A stretch of DNA of 64,000 bases from Soehngenia sp. (lineage in GTDB: Bacteria; Bacillota; Clostridia; Tissierellales; Tissierellaceae): NCBI GenBank assembly GCA_024637045.1, contig JAGXFX010000027.1, forward strand, positions 62,001-126,000. Direction: 5' to 3'. The first letter of the stretch is position 1; each line of letters begins with the position of its first letter. The notes beneath the pieces are model-generated. The model was given only the letters and a program-made list of their open reading frames with translations. It ran no database searches and had not been told where the DNA came from. Shown piece after piece: positions 52,061 through 60,751 of this stretch. Both the position numbers and the translations under genes were made by a program.

Positions 52061-54238
52061 ATGGCTAATAAAATTGCAGGATTGACCATTGAGATAGGTG
52101 GCAATACCGGACCGCTTAACAAGGCATTGGGAGAGGTCAACAAGAAATCAAAGGACTTGTCCAAAGAGCTTAAACAGGTTGACAGGATGTTAAAGCTTGA
52201 CCCAAAAAATACAGAGTTGGTAGCTCAAAAACAGAAGATTTTATCTGAGAGCATAGAGAACACTTCTGATAAGCTTGAAAAACTCAAAACAGCTGAGAAA
52301 CAGGCGCAAGATCAGTTTAAGCGTGGGGAGATCAGTGAGGACCAGTACCGGGCATTGCAACGAGAAGTTATAAAGACAGAGGGAGAACTTAAAAAACTCA
52401 ATGATACAGCTAAGGATATGGGCAGAAACCTTTCAAAATCCCTTGAGGATGCAGGAAAGAAAATGCAGGATTTTGGAGGTAAGGTTGAAAATGTTGGCAA
52501 AAAACTAGCGCCATTGAGTGCTGCAGCTGCAGGAGTAGCTGCGGGGTCGGTAAAAACATTTACAAACTTTGACGATGCGATGAAACAAGTCCAGGCTACA
52601 ATGGGCGGTACTGAGAAAGACTACGAAAAGCTATCCAAAGCAGCTCAGGATATGGGGGCAACCACAAGATATAGCGCCACTGAATCAGCGGATGCGCTTA
52701 ATTATCTAGCCCTTGCAGGATATGACACAGACAAGGCCATTGCAGCATTACCCAAGGTGCTTAGTCTAGCGCAAGCGGGAGGCATGGAACTTGCCTCAGC
52801 ATCGGACATGGTTACAGACAGTATTTCCGCATTGGGCCTTGAATCTGCTGATATGGATAAATTTATAGACCAACTTGCCAAGACTAGCCAAAAATCAAAT
52901 ACTAGCGTTTCACAACTTGGTGAGGCAATCTTAACAGTGGGCGGTACTGCGAAAGTTTTATCAGGTGGTACAACTGAAATGAACACAGCCCTTGGATTGC
53001 TTGCGGACAACGGTGTTAAAGGCTCAGATGGTGGTACAGCATTGAGAAATGTAATCCTGTCACTTACTGCCCCAACAGAAAAGGCTAAGAAAGCAATTGA
53101 AGATTTAGGGGTTGAAGTGCTTGATGTAGATGGTAACATGCGACCGCTTCAAGACATTATGGGTGATTTCAATTCCCAGATGGGGGATTTATCTGAGGGA
53201 GAAAAAATAGAGGCTCTTAATAAAATATTCAACAAGGTTGATTTAAAATCAGTTAATGCATTAATGGGTACTACCAACGAAAGATGGGACACTCTTAATG
53301 GGAACATTGAAAACTCTAAAGGTGCTGCGCAGGACATGGCTGAGACTATGGAGAGTGGTATAGGAGGATCATTCAGAAGCCTTAAGTCAGCAGTTGAAGG
53401 AGTGGCAATAGGACTTGGTGAAGCATTGGCGCCTGTAATCCAAGATTTGGCAGAGTGGATTAAAGGGCTTGCTGATTGGTTTAACGGATTAAGTGATGAA
53501 CAGAAGAAATTTGCTGCTGTTGTAGTTGTGGTAGTTGCAGCTTTAGCACCATTATTGATTATTGTCGGGAAAATAATTTCAGTCGTCGGGGTAATAACAT
53601 CAGCATTACCTGCACTAGGTGGGGTTTTTGCTGCATTAGCCGGACCAATTGGAATTGCTATTGCAGCTGTTGTTGCAATTATTGCCATTGGAGTTGCACT
53701 CTATAAGAATTGGGACACTGTCAAAGAGAAAGCTTCACAGTTTGCAGAATCCATCTCTGAGACTTTTACTAAAATTAAAAACGGAATCTCTGACAAAATC
53801 AATGCTGCAAAGGATGCGGTTAAGGCTGCCATTGATGCAATCAAAGGCTTCTTTAAATTTGAGTGGAGCCTACCAAAGATTAAGCTTCCACATTTCAAGC
53901 TTGACGGCAAATTCTCCTTGTCTCCTCCAAGCGTGCCTAAACTGGCGGTTGATTGGTATAAGGACGGAGGTATCTTTGACCGTCCATCAATTATAGGCGT
54001 AGGAGAAGCTGGCAGAGAGGCGGTTATTCCTCTAAATCAGTTGAGTGGAATATTAGCTGAGGCAATGGGTAAATCCGGCGGTGGAGTTACTCAAGTAGTA
54101 CACTCTGGAACTATAAGATACGAAGGAATCAACAACAGAGGTGAGTTGGTGGCAGCTATCAATCAAGATATGGCAAGAAACATATCTCAGGATGACAGAA
54201 GGATCCCAAACAGGGCAAAGATTATACCTATCGAATAA
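52061..54238 (+). CDS. phage tail tape measure protein
   Basis: The 725-residue protein sets tail length. A long coiled coil spans residues ~20-145 (LNKALGEVNKKSKDLSKELK; KLKTAEKQAQDQFKRGEI). The TP901-type core follows (DAMKQVQATMGGTEKDYEKL; YNYLALAGYDTDKAI-type block; SDGGTALRNVILSL). Hydrophobic helices at ~485-560 may form the DNA-ejection channel. The C-terminus is a small globular domain (IGVGEAGREAVIPLNQLS). At 725 residues it predicts a fairly short tail. Confidence 0.93.
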   Translation: MANKIAGLTIEIGGNTGPLNKALGEVNKKSKDLSKELKQVDRMLKLDPKNTELVAQKQKILSESIENTSDKLEKLKTAEKQAQDQFKRGEISEDQYRALQREVIKTEGELKKLNDTAKDMGRNLSKSLEDAGKKMQDFGGKVENVGKKLAPLSAAAAGVAAGSVKTFTNFDDAMKQVQATMGGTEKDYEKLSKAAQDMGATTRYSATESADALNYLALAGYDTDKAIAALPKVLSLAQAGGMELASASDMVTDSISALGLESADMDKFIDQLAKTSQKSNTSVSQLGEAILTVGGTAKVLSGGTTEMNTALGLLADNGVKGSDGGTALRNVILSLTAPTEKAKKAIEDLGVEVLDVDGNMRPLQDIMGDFNSQMGDLSEGEKIEALNKIFNKVDLKSVNALMGTTNERWDTLNGNIENSKGAAQDMAETMESGIGGSFRSLKSAVEGVAIGLGEALAPVIQDLAEWIKGLADWFNGLSDEQKKFAAVVVVVVAALAPLLIIVGKIISVVGVITSALPALGGVFAALAGPIGIAIAAVVAIIAIGVALYKNWDTVKEKASQFAESISETFTKIKNGISDKINAAKDAVKAAIDAIKGFFKFEWSLPKIKLPHFKLDGKFSLSPPSVPKLAVDWYKDGGIFDRPSIIGVGEAGREAVIPLNQLSGILAEAMGKSGGGVTQVVHSGTIRYEGINNRGELVAAINQDMARNISQDDRRIPNRAKIIPIE

Positions 54239-54251
54239 GGAGGGGATGTAA

Positions 54252-54599
54252 ATGAAATGGGGCAATACTCAATTAAATGTACTTCCTGAAACATACATTC
54301 CTCCATATTCGGAGGTTGCAATTAATGAAATACAAGTTATTTCTGGTCCTGATAATCTTAATCCTGCAAGCATAATCCAACAAGGAGGCAGGTCAAGGGA
54401 ACAAGCAAGCTTTGATGGGTTTGTCCGGAGTTGGGATGATTACCTGGCGCTGGAAACCGATAAGAGGAACGGACAAGTAAGATCATTTGAGGGACAAGAT
54501 GATTACGTAGCTGACATGATGATCACTAGCCTTGTCCCTACAAGAAGATCCTTATATCCTTACAGATTATACTACTCAATCAGCTTATTGGAGGTGTAG
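54252..54599 (+). CDS. 115-residue tail protein, distal-tail position
   Basis: Located between tape measure and hub, where a distal tail protein normally sits, but much shorter. Beta-rich (KWGNTQLNVLPETYIPPYSE; REQASFDGFVRSWDDY). I do not recognise a firm family. AAGGAGGGG site upstream. Confidence 0.55.
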   Translation: MKWGNTQLNVLPETYIPPYSEVAINEIQVISGPDNLNPASIIQQGGRSREQASFDGFVRSWDDYLALETDKRNGQVRSFEGQDDYVADMMITSLVPTRRSLYPYRLYYSISLLEV

Positions 54600-54601
54600 C
54601 T

Positions 54602-56710
54602 ATGCAGACAATGAGTACAGCAATGGCTACACTTCTTAAAAGTAAGACTATGATAGGGGATAATAAGCCTACAGCAGAGGTTGTAATTGGTGAAGGGGCA
54701 GGTAGTTATGATTGGGTAACTGCAACTACAACTAAATATCCAACAACAGAAATTTCATTACATGGAAGTTTTGAAAAATCAAGCGATGGTAGTATTTTAT
54801 ATGTTTACACAAGAGGAAATATAGTTTATCAATCTAATATTGTAGATGTTGAAACTTTATTATTGCAGGATGATTCCATAACAGATGAAACTGCTATATT
54901 TACTAATCTATTATATCCGAGAGCGACACTTTTTAAAGTTGATGGAATATTATATTTAGGGTTAATATTTACAAGTACAGTTGGAGAAGTTCCACTCACA
55001 GGGGTAACAGGAAAAGAAGTTATCTATAAATCTGTATTAGGGGATGGAAGTGATTGGAGTTTATATTCTACAATCACATCTATTACAGCATATAATAGTT
55101 ATGTCAATCCAAGTGGTAGAGATAATTCATTTCCAAAACCTTATGTAATTGGAGAAAGATGGATATTGCCAATAACTGATTTAGAAGTTTATGGTACTTC
55201 GGGAATGGTAGGGTTTTCGAAAATTAAAGTATCAATAGACAATGGTATCACATGGGTTAATAAATACATTCAAGGGGGAAGTTCTCCTTATCAGTTAGAA
55301 TGGGGAAGGAATATAGTAAAATGGAAAGATAAAATATGGGTATGCGGTTGGAATTTAGCGGGGTTAACAGGACATGTTATATTATATAATACAAGTGATT
55401 TAGGGGAAACATGGAATATAGTTGAGGATATTGGGGCAGTAGCAGGGCCAGTTAGTCCATTGCAAACTATGAATTTATTAGTTGATAACCAGATGTTATA
55501 CTGGTTTATTAATTCAGATAGTCCAAGTTATTTATATGGAACAACAGTAGAGCCTACATCATGGAGTGATTTTACAGAAATTAAAGAATTACCTTTTGCA
55601 AATGGGGAATACCCAATAAATATTGAGATTGATGGTAAGTTGATTATTTCGTTAATGAATATTGCAGGGAGTGAAATATATTATACAAGAATTTTAGGTG
55701 TAGATTTTGATGAGTTAAAATTTCAACCCAAATCCATAAATATTTCACGAAACAAAGGAATGGCAGGAAGTTTGACACTAGAATTTGACAACAAAGCAGG
55801 AATTTTAGCACCAGATGGGACAAGCAACCCTAAGTTACTATGGCCTAATAAAAAGGTTGTAGTCAAGCAAGGTTATGGAGCAGAACTACTAACAACATTC
55901 ACAGGTTTAATAGACAATGTATCCATGAATAGAGGCTCAGTTGCAAGCGTAACTGTTAGTTCTAGGGATAACATGAAGCCTTTGTTAGACCATTATCTGA
56001 GAAACGCAGAATTTCTATATACATTGACATATACAAATATGGCAGTTGAGACCATATGGGAGAATCTGATGATACTTGCAGGGGTTGACTATGACACCAT
56101 CGAAGAGACAGGATTGACCATTACAGAGAAACAATTCTCCTGGGAAACATACGGGGATGCTATTAGTTGGTTAGATGAGATTGCAGGATTCCAGACTTAC
56201 TGTGATGAGTTTGGGAATATGAACTTTGTTCGGGATGGCAGACCAGTAGATGTAACCACAGCTTATTCATTCGTTGAGGGTGTAGATATTATTTCGTTAG
56301 GCTATGACATATATGATAAGGACTTGTACTATGCGGTGGCTGTATATGGTAAGGCTGCTGATGATTCAGTAATCTATTACGCAGTACAATTCCCACAGGC
56401 TGTATACTGGAACATACCGTCTGGAAAAGTCATGAGGATTGATGCTCCTGATGCAGATACACAAGCTAAATGTGAGATTATCGCAGACAAGGCTATTTAC
56501 TTGATGCAGACAAGAGCAAGGCAAGTGCAATTTGAATCAATCGGAATCCCTCACTTGCAGATAGGGGATTTCATTCAGGTGACAGAATCATCTACAACCA
56601 TATCAGAGATATACAGAATCACAGATATAAGTACAACTCAAACAAGTGGTGAGGGTGCGAAGTATACCATGAATCTAACCTGCTATTATCACGCAGCACC
56701 GGAGGTGTAA
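54602..56710 (+). CDS. tail hub protein with internal sialidase-like propeller insertion
   Basis: This 702-residue tail-tip protein begins with ~30 residues of hub sequence. Residues ~40-375 then read like BNR/sialidase beta-propeller blades (SSDGSILYVYTRGNIVYQSN; SIDNGITWVNKY; TSDLGETWNIVED). Residues ~385-702 resume a hub fold of the gp27/prophage-tail type (INISRNKGMAGSLTLEFDN; VKQGYGAELLTTFTGLIDNV; GDFIQVTESSTTISEIYRI). The propeller part is more AT-rich than the rest. It may bind surface glycans. Confidence 0.75.
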   Translation: MQTMSTAMATLLKSKTMIGDNKPTAEVVIGEGAGSYDWVTATTTKYPTTEISLHGSFEKSSDGSILYVYTRGNIVYQSNIVDVETLLLQDDSITDETAIFTNLLYPRATLFKVDGILYLGLIFTSTVGEVPLTGVTGKEVIYKSVLGDGSDWSLYSTITSITAYNSYVNPSGRDNSFPKPYVIGERWILPITDLEVYGTSGMVGFSKIKVSIDNGITWVNKYIQGGSSPYQLEWGRNIVKWKDKIWVCGWNLAGLTGHVILYNTSDLGETWNIVEDIGAVAGPVSPLQTMNLLVDNQMLYWFINSDSPSYLYGTTVEPTSWSDFTEIKELPFANGEYPINIEIDGKLIISLMNIAGSEIYYTRILGVDFDELKFQPKSINISRNKGMAGSLTLEFDNKAGILAPDGTSNPKLLWPNKKVVVKQGYGAELLTTFTGLIDNVSMNRGSVASVTVSSRDNMKPLLDHYLRNAEFLYTLTYTNMAVETIWENLMILAGVDYDTIEETGLTITEKQFSWETYGDAISWLDEIAGFQTYCDEFGNMNFVRDGRPVDVTTAYSFVEGVDIISLGYDIYDKDLYYAVAVYGKAADDSVIYYAVQFPQAVYWNIPSGKVMRIDAPDADTQAKCEIIADKAIYLMQTRARQVQFESIGIPHLQIGDFIQVTESSTTISEIYRITDISTTQTSGEGAKYTMNLTCYYHAAPEV

Positions 56711-56711
56711 T

Positions 56712-57758
56712 ATGAATCTAAGTAAAGCACTAAAAAAGAAAAGGGATGCGGAGGCAAGGCTTAGAAATCAATCTCCAACTCCAAATTTTTCATCAGATGG
56801 AACAACCGACAGTTATATTGATGTTTCTAAGTTAGCAACTAAAGTATCAGTAATAGCAGGGTTGGCATTAAAATCAGACATAACACATACACACGAAATA
56901 GTTGACTTAACTGATGTATCTATAACCTACACAGCTAATGCAGGGAAAGTGTTGATGGTTAATACTACTGAGGATGGAATTGAATTAGGCGATGGTGGAG
57001 GGAGTGTAGCATTTACAGATTTAACAGATGCACCAAGTGTGTATACAAGTCAAGGTGGAAAGCTAGTGGCAGTTAAATCAACAGCAGATGGAATAGAATT
57101 TATATCGGCTCCTGCTGCTACCAATGGAATCCCAGTAGGAGGCACAGTAGGGCAACTTGTAGAAAAAGTAGATGGTACAGATTATAATGTTCAATGGGCC
57201 GATGCTCCAAGTGCTGCTAATGGATTGCCAACAGGAGGCACAGCAGACCAAATATTAAGCAAGATAGATGCAACAGATTATAACACTCAATGGGTTGATG
57301 CTCCTAGCGGTGGGGGTGGAATCACTTATTATGCTCTGTTTGATGATGGTACATCAGTTTCAGGGAGAACAGAAGTTGGAACAACTGTATTATTTAAAGC
57401 AATGGCAGGGGTGCCTTGCTTGGGGGGTACATTTTACACAGTTTGGTCAAGTGGGGTAGTTTTTACTTGTAAATTATGGAATAGTGCGGGAGATACGGTT
57501 TTAGCATCAAAAACATTTACAGGTGATGGCACAACAGAAAGAAAATCAATTTTATTTGACACTCCATATGACCTTACAGCACTAACTAATTATTATATAA
57601 GTATTGAACGCACATCTAGTAGTATTGCAAAATACTACGGAACAAGCCCGTTGTTGACTGCATTTGTCACATATATATCGGCTTGGAGTGGGATACCAAG
57701 TGGGACTCTTACATCTTCTACTGCGGGATATTGTATAGGTGCAATTTTAGAAGTATAA
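56712..57758 (+). CDS. tail fibre/receptor-binding protein with repeats
   Basis: The 348-residue protein starts with a basic helix (LSKALKKKRDAEARLRNQ). It then has repeats of the pattern NG-P-GGT--Q----KVD-TDYN-QW-DAPS (two clear copies, residues ~138-200) preceded by two looser TA-AGK-- units. A glycine linker leads to a C-terminal beta domain (from ~205: YYALFDDGTSVSGRTEVGTT) that likely contacts the host. It begins two bases after the hub gene stop. Confidence 0.75.
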   Translation: MNLSKALKKKRDAEARLRNQSPTPNFSSDGTTDSYIDVSKLATKVSVIAGLALKSDITHTHEIVDLTDVSITYTANAGKVLMVNTTEDGIELGDGGGSVAFTDLTDAPSVYTSQGGKLVAVKSTADGIEFISAPAATNGIPVGGTVGQLVEKVDGTDYNVQWADAPSAANGLPTGGTADQILSKIDATDYNTQWVDAPSGGGGITYYALFDDGTSVSGRTEVGTTVLFKAMAGVPCLGGTFYTVWSSGVVFTCKLWNSAGDTVLASKTFTGDGTTERKSILFDTPYDLTALTNYYISIERTSSSIAKYYGTSPLLTAFVTYISAWSGIPSGTLTSSTAGYCIGAILEV

Positions 57759-57838
57759 AGTATGTAAAAATTTAAGTACTAAAGAGAAAGATGAACTACT
57801 TGAAACAATAGCTAAAATGCTTGGATTAATCGAGTAAC
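57751..57838 (+). pseudogene. short open frame lacking a start codon (XkdX-like position)
   Basis: The frame KNLSTKEKDELLETIAKMLG, ending LIE and a TAA at 57836-57838, looks like the end of a small helical phage protein. No ATG, GTG or TTG lies upstream in frame before a stop. Probably the 3' relic of a lost small gene. Low certainty. Confidence 0.3.
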
Positions 57839-57850
57839 AGGAGGTGTCTG

Positions 57851-58105
57851 ATGATAGACGAGAATATTTGCAAGGAAATAAGAGAGAAAATAAACTATAG
57901 ACTTGAAAATCAAGAACGCAGAATGGACAAACATTCGGATAGATTAGATTTAATTGAAAACGGATATAATCGACTAGATGAAAGACTGACTAACTTAATA
58001 AATAAGCTCGAATCATTAAATATTACAATCAAGTGGTTTATGGGGATGTTAATAGGAGCTTTTGTAGGCTTCTTTTTTTACGCAGTACAGAATGGGGTGT
58101 TGTAG
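57851..58105 (+). CDS. XhlA-like coiled-coil membrane protein
   Basis: This 84-residue protein has a coiled coil (NYRLENQERRMDKHSDRLD) and one C-terminal transmembrane helix (WFMGMLIGAFVGFFFY), as in XhlA, which helps phage lysis at the membrane. CAGGAGGTG site. Directly followed by the amidase. Confidence 0.78.
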   Translation: MIDENICKEIREKINYRLENQERRMDKHSDRLDLIENGYNRLDERLTNLINKLESLNITIKWFMGMLIGAFVGFFFYAVQNGVL

Positions 58106-58738
58106 ATGCGGAAAATATTACTTCCAAGAAATAAATATTCAATCAAATCTCCATACTCAATGAATCCTGGATTTTATGTAGTGCATAACACAGCTAATGA
58201 TGCCTCAGCGAATAACGAAATAGCTTACATGATAAGAAATGACAACAAGGTATCATACCATTATGCGGTTGATGATAAAGAAATAGTACAAGCTATCCCT
58301 GAGAATCGCAACGCTTGGCACGCAGGTGACGGAGGCAGTGGAGATGGCAATAGAAAAGGTATAGGAATTGAGATTTGTTATTCCAAGTCAGGTGGCACAA
58401 GATTTCTCGATGCTGAAAAAAAAGCTGCTGAATTTATTGCACAAGGATTGATAGAAAAAGGTTGGGGAATTGATAAGGTTAAAAAGCATCAGGACTTCTC
58501 AGGTAAATATTGCCCTCATAGAACTCTTGACCTTGGTTGGGATAGATTCCTAAAGATGGTTGAGGATTATATGCAGAAAGAGCCAGAGGGAATAAAAGTC
58601 AATGTCAAAGGTAAGTTGTATTACATGGATGGAGTATTTCAGAGCAACAAAAACTATGTATCTGTAAGAGAATTGGCGGAGGCTTTAGGGCATTCGGTCA
58701 CATGGGACAAGTCAAACCAGACGGTGGTGATAAAATGA
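58106..58738 (+). CDS. endolysin: N-acetylmuramoyl-L-alanine amidase
   Basis: This 210-residue lysin cleaves the bond between muramic acid and L-alanine. The Amidase_2 zinc ligands are His in FYVVHNTAND, His in KKHQDFSGKYCPHRT and the Cys next to it; NAWHAGDG lies between. Residues ~160-210 resemble a copper-amine-oxidase-N-like stalk repeat (KLYYMDGVFQSN; VSVRELAEALGHSV), probably for wall binding. No signal peptide, so it needs a holin. Confidence 0.92.
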   Translation: MRKILLPRNKYSIKSPYSMNPGFYVVHNTANDASANNEIAYMIRNDNKVSYHYAVDDKEIVQAIPENRNAWHAGDGGSGDGNRKGIGIEICYSKSGGTRFLDAEKKAAEFIAQGLIEKGWGIDKVKKHQDFSGKYCPHRTLDLGWDRFLKMVEDYMQKEPEGIKVNVKGKLYYMDGVFQSNKNYVSVRELAEALGHSVTWDKSNQTVVIK

Positions 58739-58971
58739 CAGAGGAAGAATTAATGAAAATATTGAATAAAGAAAAGAAAACTAACTTCTCTAAAAAGGTA
58801 GTTATAACTGTCATTTTCCTCAACATCATTTTCACTACTGCTATTATGTACCTATTTTGGCAGACAGGTAATGAGCCATCATCTTTGGTGGTTGCATGGT
58901 TTGGGTTTACTGGAGTTGAGTTGTGGAGTCTTGCTGGGATAAAGAAGAAGAAGGAGGGTAATAATGGATAA
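58735..58971 (+). CDS. two-span small membrane protein of the lysis module
   Basis: The 78-residue protein has helix-forming N-terminal residues (TEEELMKILNKEKKTNFSKK) and two hydrophobic spans (~22-42 and 52-68). It overlaps the amidase end and the next gene. It could be a holin or an accessory lysis protein. Confidence 0.65.
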   Translation: MTEEELMKILNKEKKTNFSKKVVITVIFLNIIFTTAIMYLFWQTGNEPSSLVVAWFGFTGVELWSLAGIKKKKEGNNG

Positions 58972-59281
58972 TGGACTGGTACAAATCATATTAGCAGTAA
59001 TAGCATTGCTTGGAACAATCATAACTGCTATGGTGGCACCATATATAAGGACGAAGTACTCGAAAGAGAAGCGACAAGAGATATATGAATACGTTGACAT
59101 TGCAGTTAAGACAGCTGAGCAGATTCTTAAGAAGCACGACCCAAACGGAACCCTCAGAAAAGAATTTGTGTTAAGGCATCTCAACGAGAAAGGATTCAAG
59201 CTGACAGAAGACGACCTTAATATGATGATAGAAGCAGCAGTACTCGAATTGAATATGGCAAAACAAGCAGCCCTGGAATAA
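58964..59281 (+). CDS. phage holin, LLH-type
   Basis: The 105-residue protein has one N-terminal membrane span (VQIILAVIALLGTIITAMVA) and a cytoplasmic helical domain (KEKRQEIYEYVDIAVKTAEQ; HLNEKGFKLTEDDLNMMIEAAV) typical of LLH-family holins. It ends the lysis module and is followed by a terminator. GGAGGGTAATA site. Confidence 0.82.
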   Translation: MDNGLVQIILAVIALLGTIITAMVAPYIRTKYSKEKRQEIYEYVDIAVKTAEQILKKHDPNGTLRKEFVLRHLNEKGFKLTEDDLNMMIEAAVLELNMAKQAALE

Positions 59282-59299
59282 TCCGGGGCTTTTTTAACT
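59269..59299 (+). terminator. terminator ending the late operon
   Basis: AGCCCTGG pairs with CCGGGGCT (one G-T pair) around AATAAT, followed by TTTTTT. Confidence 0.8.
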
Positions 59300-59397
59300 T
59301 TTTGAGGAAGTATTTGAATTTTCTATTGCGTTTGAACAACATTATAGGGTATATTCTAAACAGGAAGGATTTCATTTTGCTTTAAGGAGGGAGTAAG

Positions 59398-59847
59398 ATG
59401 GCTAATGTTTTTGATGTTGCAGAATATATTCTAGGTAGTTTAGGAACATCTATCACTACTATGAAATTACAAAAACTTGTCTATTATTGTCAAGCATGGT
59501 CTCTTGCTTGGGATGATAAGCCACTATTTGAAAATGATTTTGAAGCATGGGCAAATGGACCTGTATGTAGAGAACTATTCAATGCACATAGAGGCTTATT
59601 TGTTATTGAAAAAGGACGTTTTGAAGGTTTTGCAAGTAAAGAGGAGTTCACCGAAACTGAAATTGAAACAATTGATGCAGTAATTGATTTTTATGGCGAT
59701 AAAGATCCTCATTGGCTAAGTGAACTAACACATAAAGAAGATCCTTGGAAATTTTCAAGAGGTAACTGCAGCGATTTGGATTATTGCGACAATGTCATAG
59801 ACAAATCAGTTATGCAAGACTATTATAGTAGAATGGTCTATGGCTAA
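59398..59847 (+). CDS. Panacea (DUF4065)-domain protein, candidate antitoxin
   Basis: The 149-residue protein has the Panacea signature: VAEYILGSLGTSITTMKLQKLVYYCQAWSLA across its first 45 residues, then FEAWANGPVCRELF and a later KEDPW motif. Panacea domains neutralise many unrelated toxins in two-gene systems. It has its own strong AAGGAGGGAG site, lies outside the late operon between lysis genes and attR, and overlaps its partner by eight bases. A lysogen-expressed moron is likely. Confidence 0.82.
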   Translation: MANVFDVAEYILGSLGTSITTMKLQKLVYYCQAWSLAWDDKPLFENDFEAWANGPVCRELFNAHRGLFVIEKGRFEGFASKEEFTETEIETIDAVIDFYGDKDPHWLSELTHKEDPWKFSRGNCSDLDYCDNVIDKSVMQDYYSRMVYG

Positions 59848-60301
59848 GAAGAATAAAAAACCTATAGCAAACGTTCAAGTTTCAGGCGAAAAAACTCCTG
59901 CTACAAAGGAAGATGCAACCTCATATTACAAAAAACATCCAGTTTGGAAGTTCTCTAAATGCGATAGAAACCACGATAGATGGAAGTTATCCGAAGATAA
60001 ATTTAATGAGGATTTTTTAGGCAAACTGATTAATTATGAGAGAATGACGTGGAGCGATATCATTCAAGTATTTGGTGGTAAGAAGAAAGGGAATAACAAT
60101 CATCACGTTAGTGTTATTGAATTTTGTCCAGAGGCCCAAAATAGAGTCAAAGAATTAAACTTGGAAGAACATCAGGACTTTTTCTGTTTAAGACTAGATG
60201 GAAAGTCTAGATTATGGGGGATACTTATAAATGGTGTATTTCATATTATATGGAAAGATGATTCGCATGAAGTGTGCGTTTCACGAAAGAGACACACTTA
60301 A
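59840..60301 (+). CDS. candidate toxin partner of the Panacea protein
   Basis: The 153-residue protein overlaps the Panacea gene by eight bases. After a basic, disordered start (AKKNKKPIANVQVSG), its C-terminal half reads DFFCLRLDGKSRLWGILING, then VFHIIWKDDSHEVC---KRHT. This resembles the last strands of small RelE-like or related toxin folds, where D-H-E and KRHT-type ends recur. Sequence similarity alone is weak; the partner position is the main argument. Confidence 0.55.
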   Translation: MAKKNKKPIANVQVSGEKTPATKEDATSYYKKHPVWKFSKCDRNHDRWKLSEDKFNEDFLGKLINYERMTWSDIIQVFGGKKKGNNNHHVSVIEFCPEAQNRVKELNLEEHQDFFCLRLDGKSRLWGILINGVFHIIWKDDSHEVCVSRKRHT

Positions 60302-60305
60302 AAAT

Positions 60306-60332
60306 TAGAGCCATTAAGGCTCTTTTTTATTA
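60306..60332 (+). terminator. terminator after the Panacea pair
   Basis: AGAGCC pairs with GGCTCT around ATTAA, followed by TTTTTTA. Confidence 0.75.
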
Positions 60333-60555
60333 TCTTAAAACAGTTGAGCATATCATCTAAGTTGCCTAAAAACACACTAATTTTCAACCAAACGAATTAC
60401 TTTAGCTATATGTATAAAAACGTGTAAAACAAGCCATTTTAACGAGGCCGCACAAGGCCCGTAGAGACGTTTTAAAAAGAAATAGGACCTATACTATGGC
60501 TAAAATTAGCCGTGTTCCGATTGGTTGCTCAAAAATTAGCCGTCATTAATTTATA

Positions 60556-60605
60556 TGCGAATATTTGCGAATATTTGCGAATGTTTGCTAACATTTCCGA
60601 ATAAA
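60556..60605. repeat. 10-bp tandem repeat array, five units
   Basis: Units: TGCGAATATT twice, TGCGAATGTT, TGCTAACATT, TCCGAATAAA. The 10-bp period keeps units on one face of the helix. It runs directly into the integrase arm repeat, so it is a likely site for excisionase or an architectural protein. Confidence 0.7.
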
Positions 60606-60630
60606 AGTGTCCTAAAAGTGTCCTCTTGGG
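60602..60630. repeat. 29-bp direct repeat, right copy (putative integrase arm sites)
   Basis: Exact copy of 28646-28674, with two AAAAGTGTCC units. It lies 121 bp from the attR core; the left copy lies 45 bp from attL. Confidence 0.75.
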
Positions 60631-60751
60631 CTCGATTTATGTTATAATGTGTTTCAACAGATTTCATACAAAGTAACAGGAAGGTTTTAATTTCAACATT
60701 TTAGAGGTAGTGCGTTTCGCAGATTATGCTAGGTTTTTGATACCAATAGTC

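Larger units (their letters stand above)
60333..60751. other. prophage right-end non-coding region
   Basis: No gene. It holds an AAAACGT/ACGTTTT pair (about 60417-60475) enclosing GGCC-GCACAA-GGCC, and a GGCTA-AAAT-TAGCC hairpin with AAAATTAGCCGT repeated at 60502 and 60532. The 10-bp phased repeats, the right integrase arm repeat, and an extended -10 TGTTATAAT at 60640-60648 follow. It is attP-side regulatory DNA. Confidence 0.6.

Noticed and set aside
53149-53688. Antisense frame opposite the tape measure gene
   Set aside because: Its Ala/Ile/Thr-rich composition mirrors the hydrophobic part of the sense gene; no start signals.
60556-60605. CRISPR-like array
   Set aside because: Units are 10 bp and contiguous with no spacers, and no cas genes are present.
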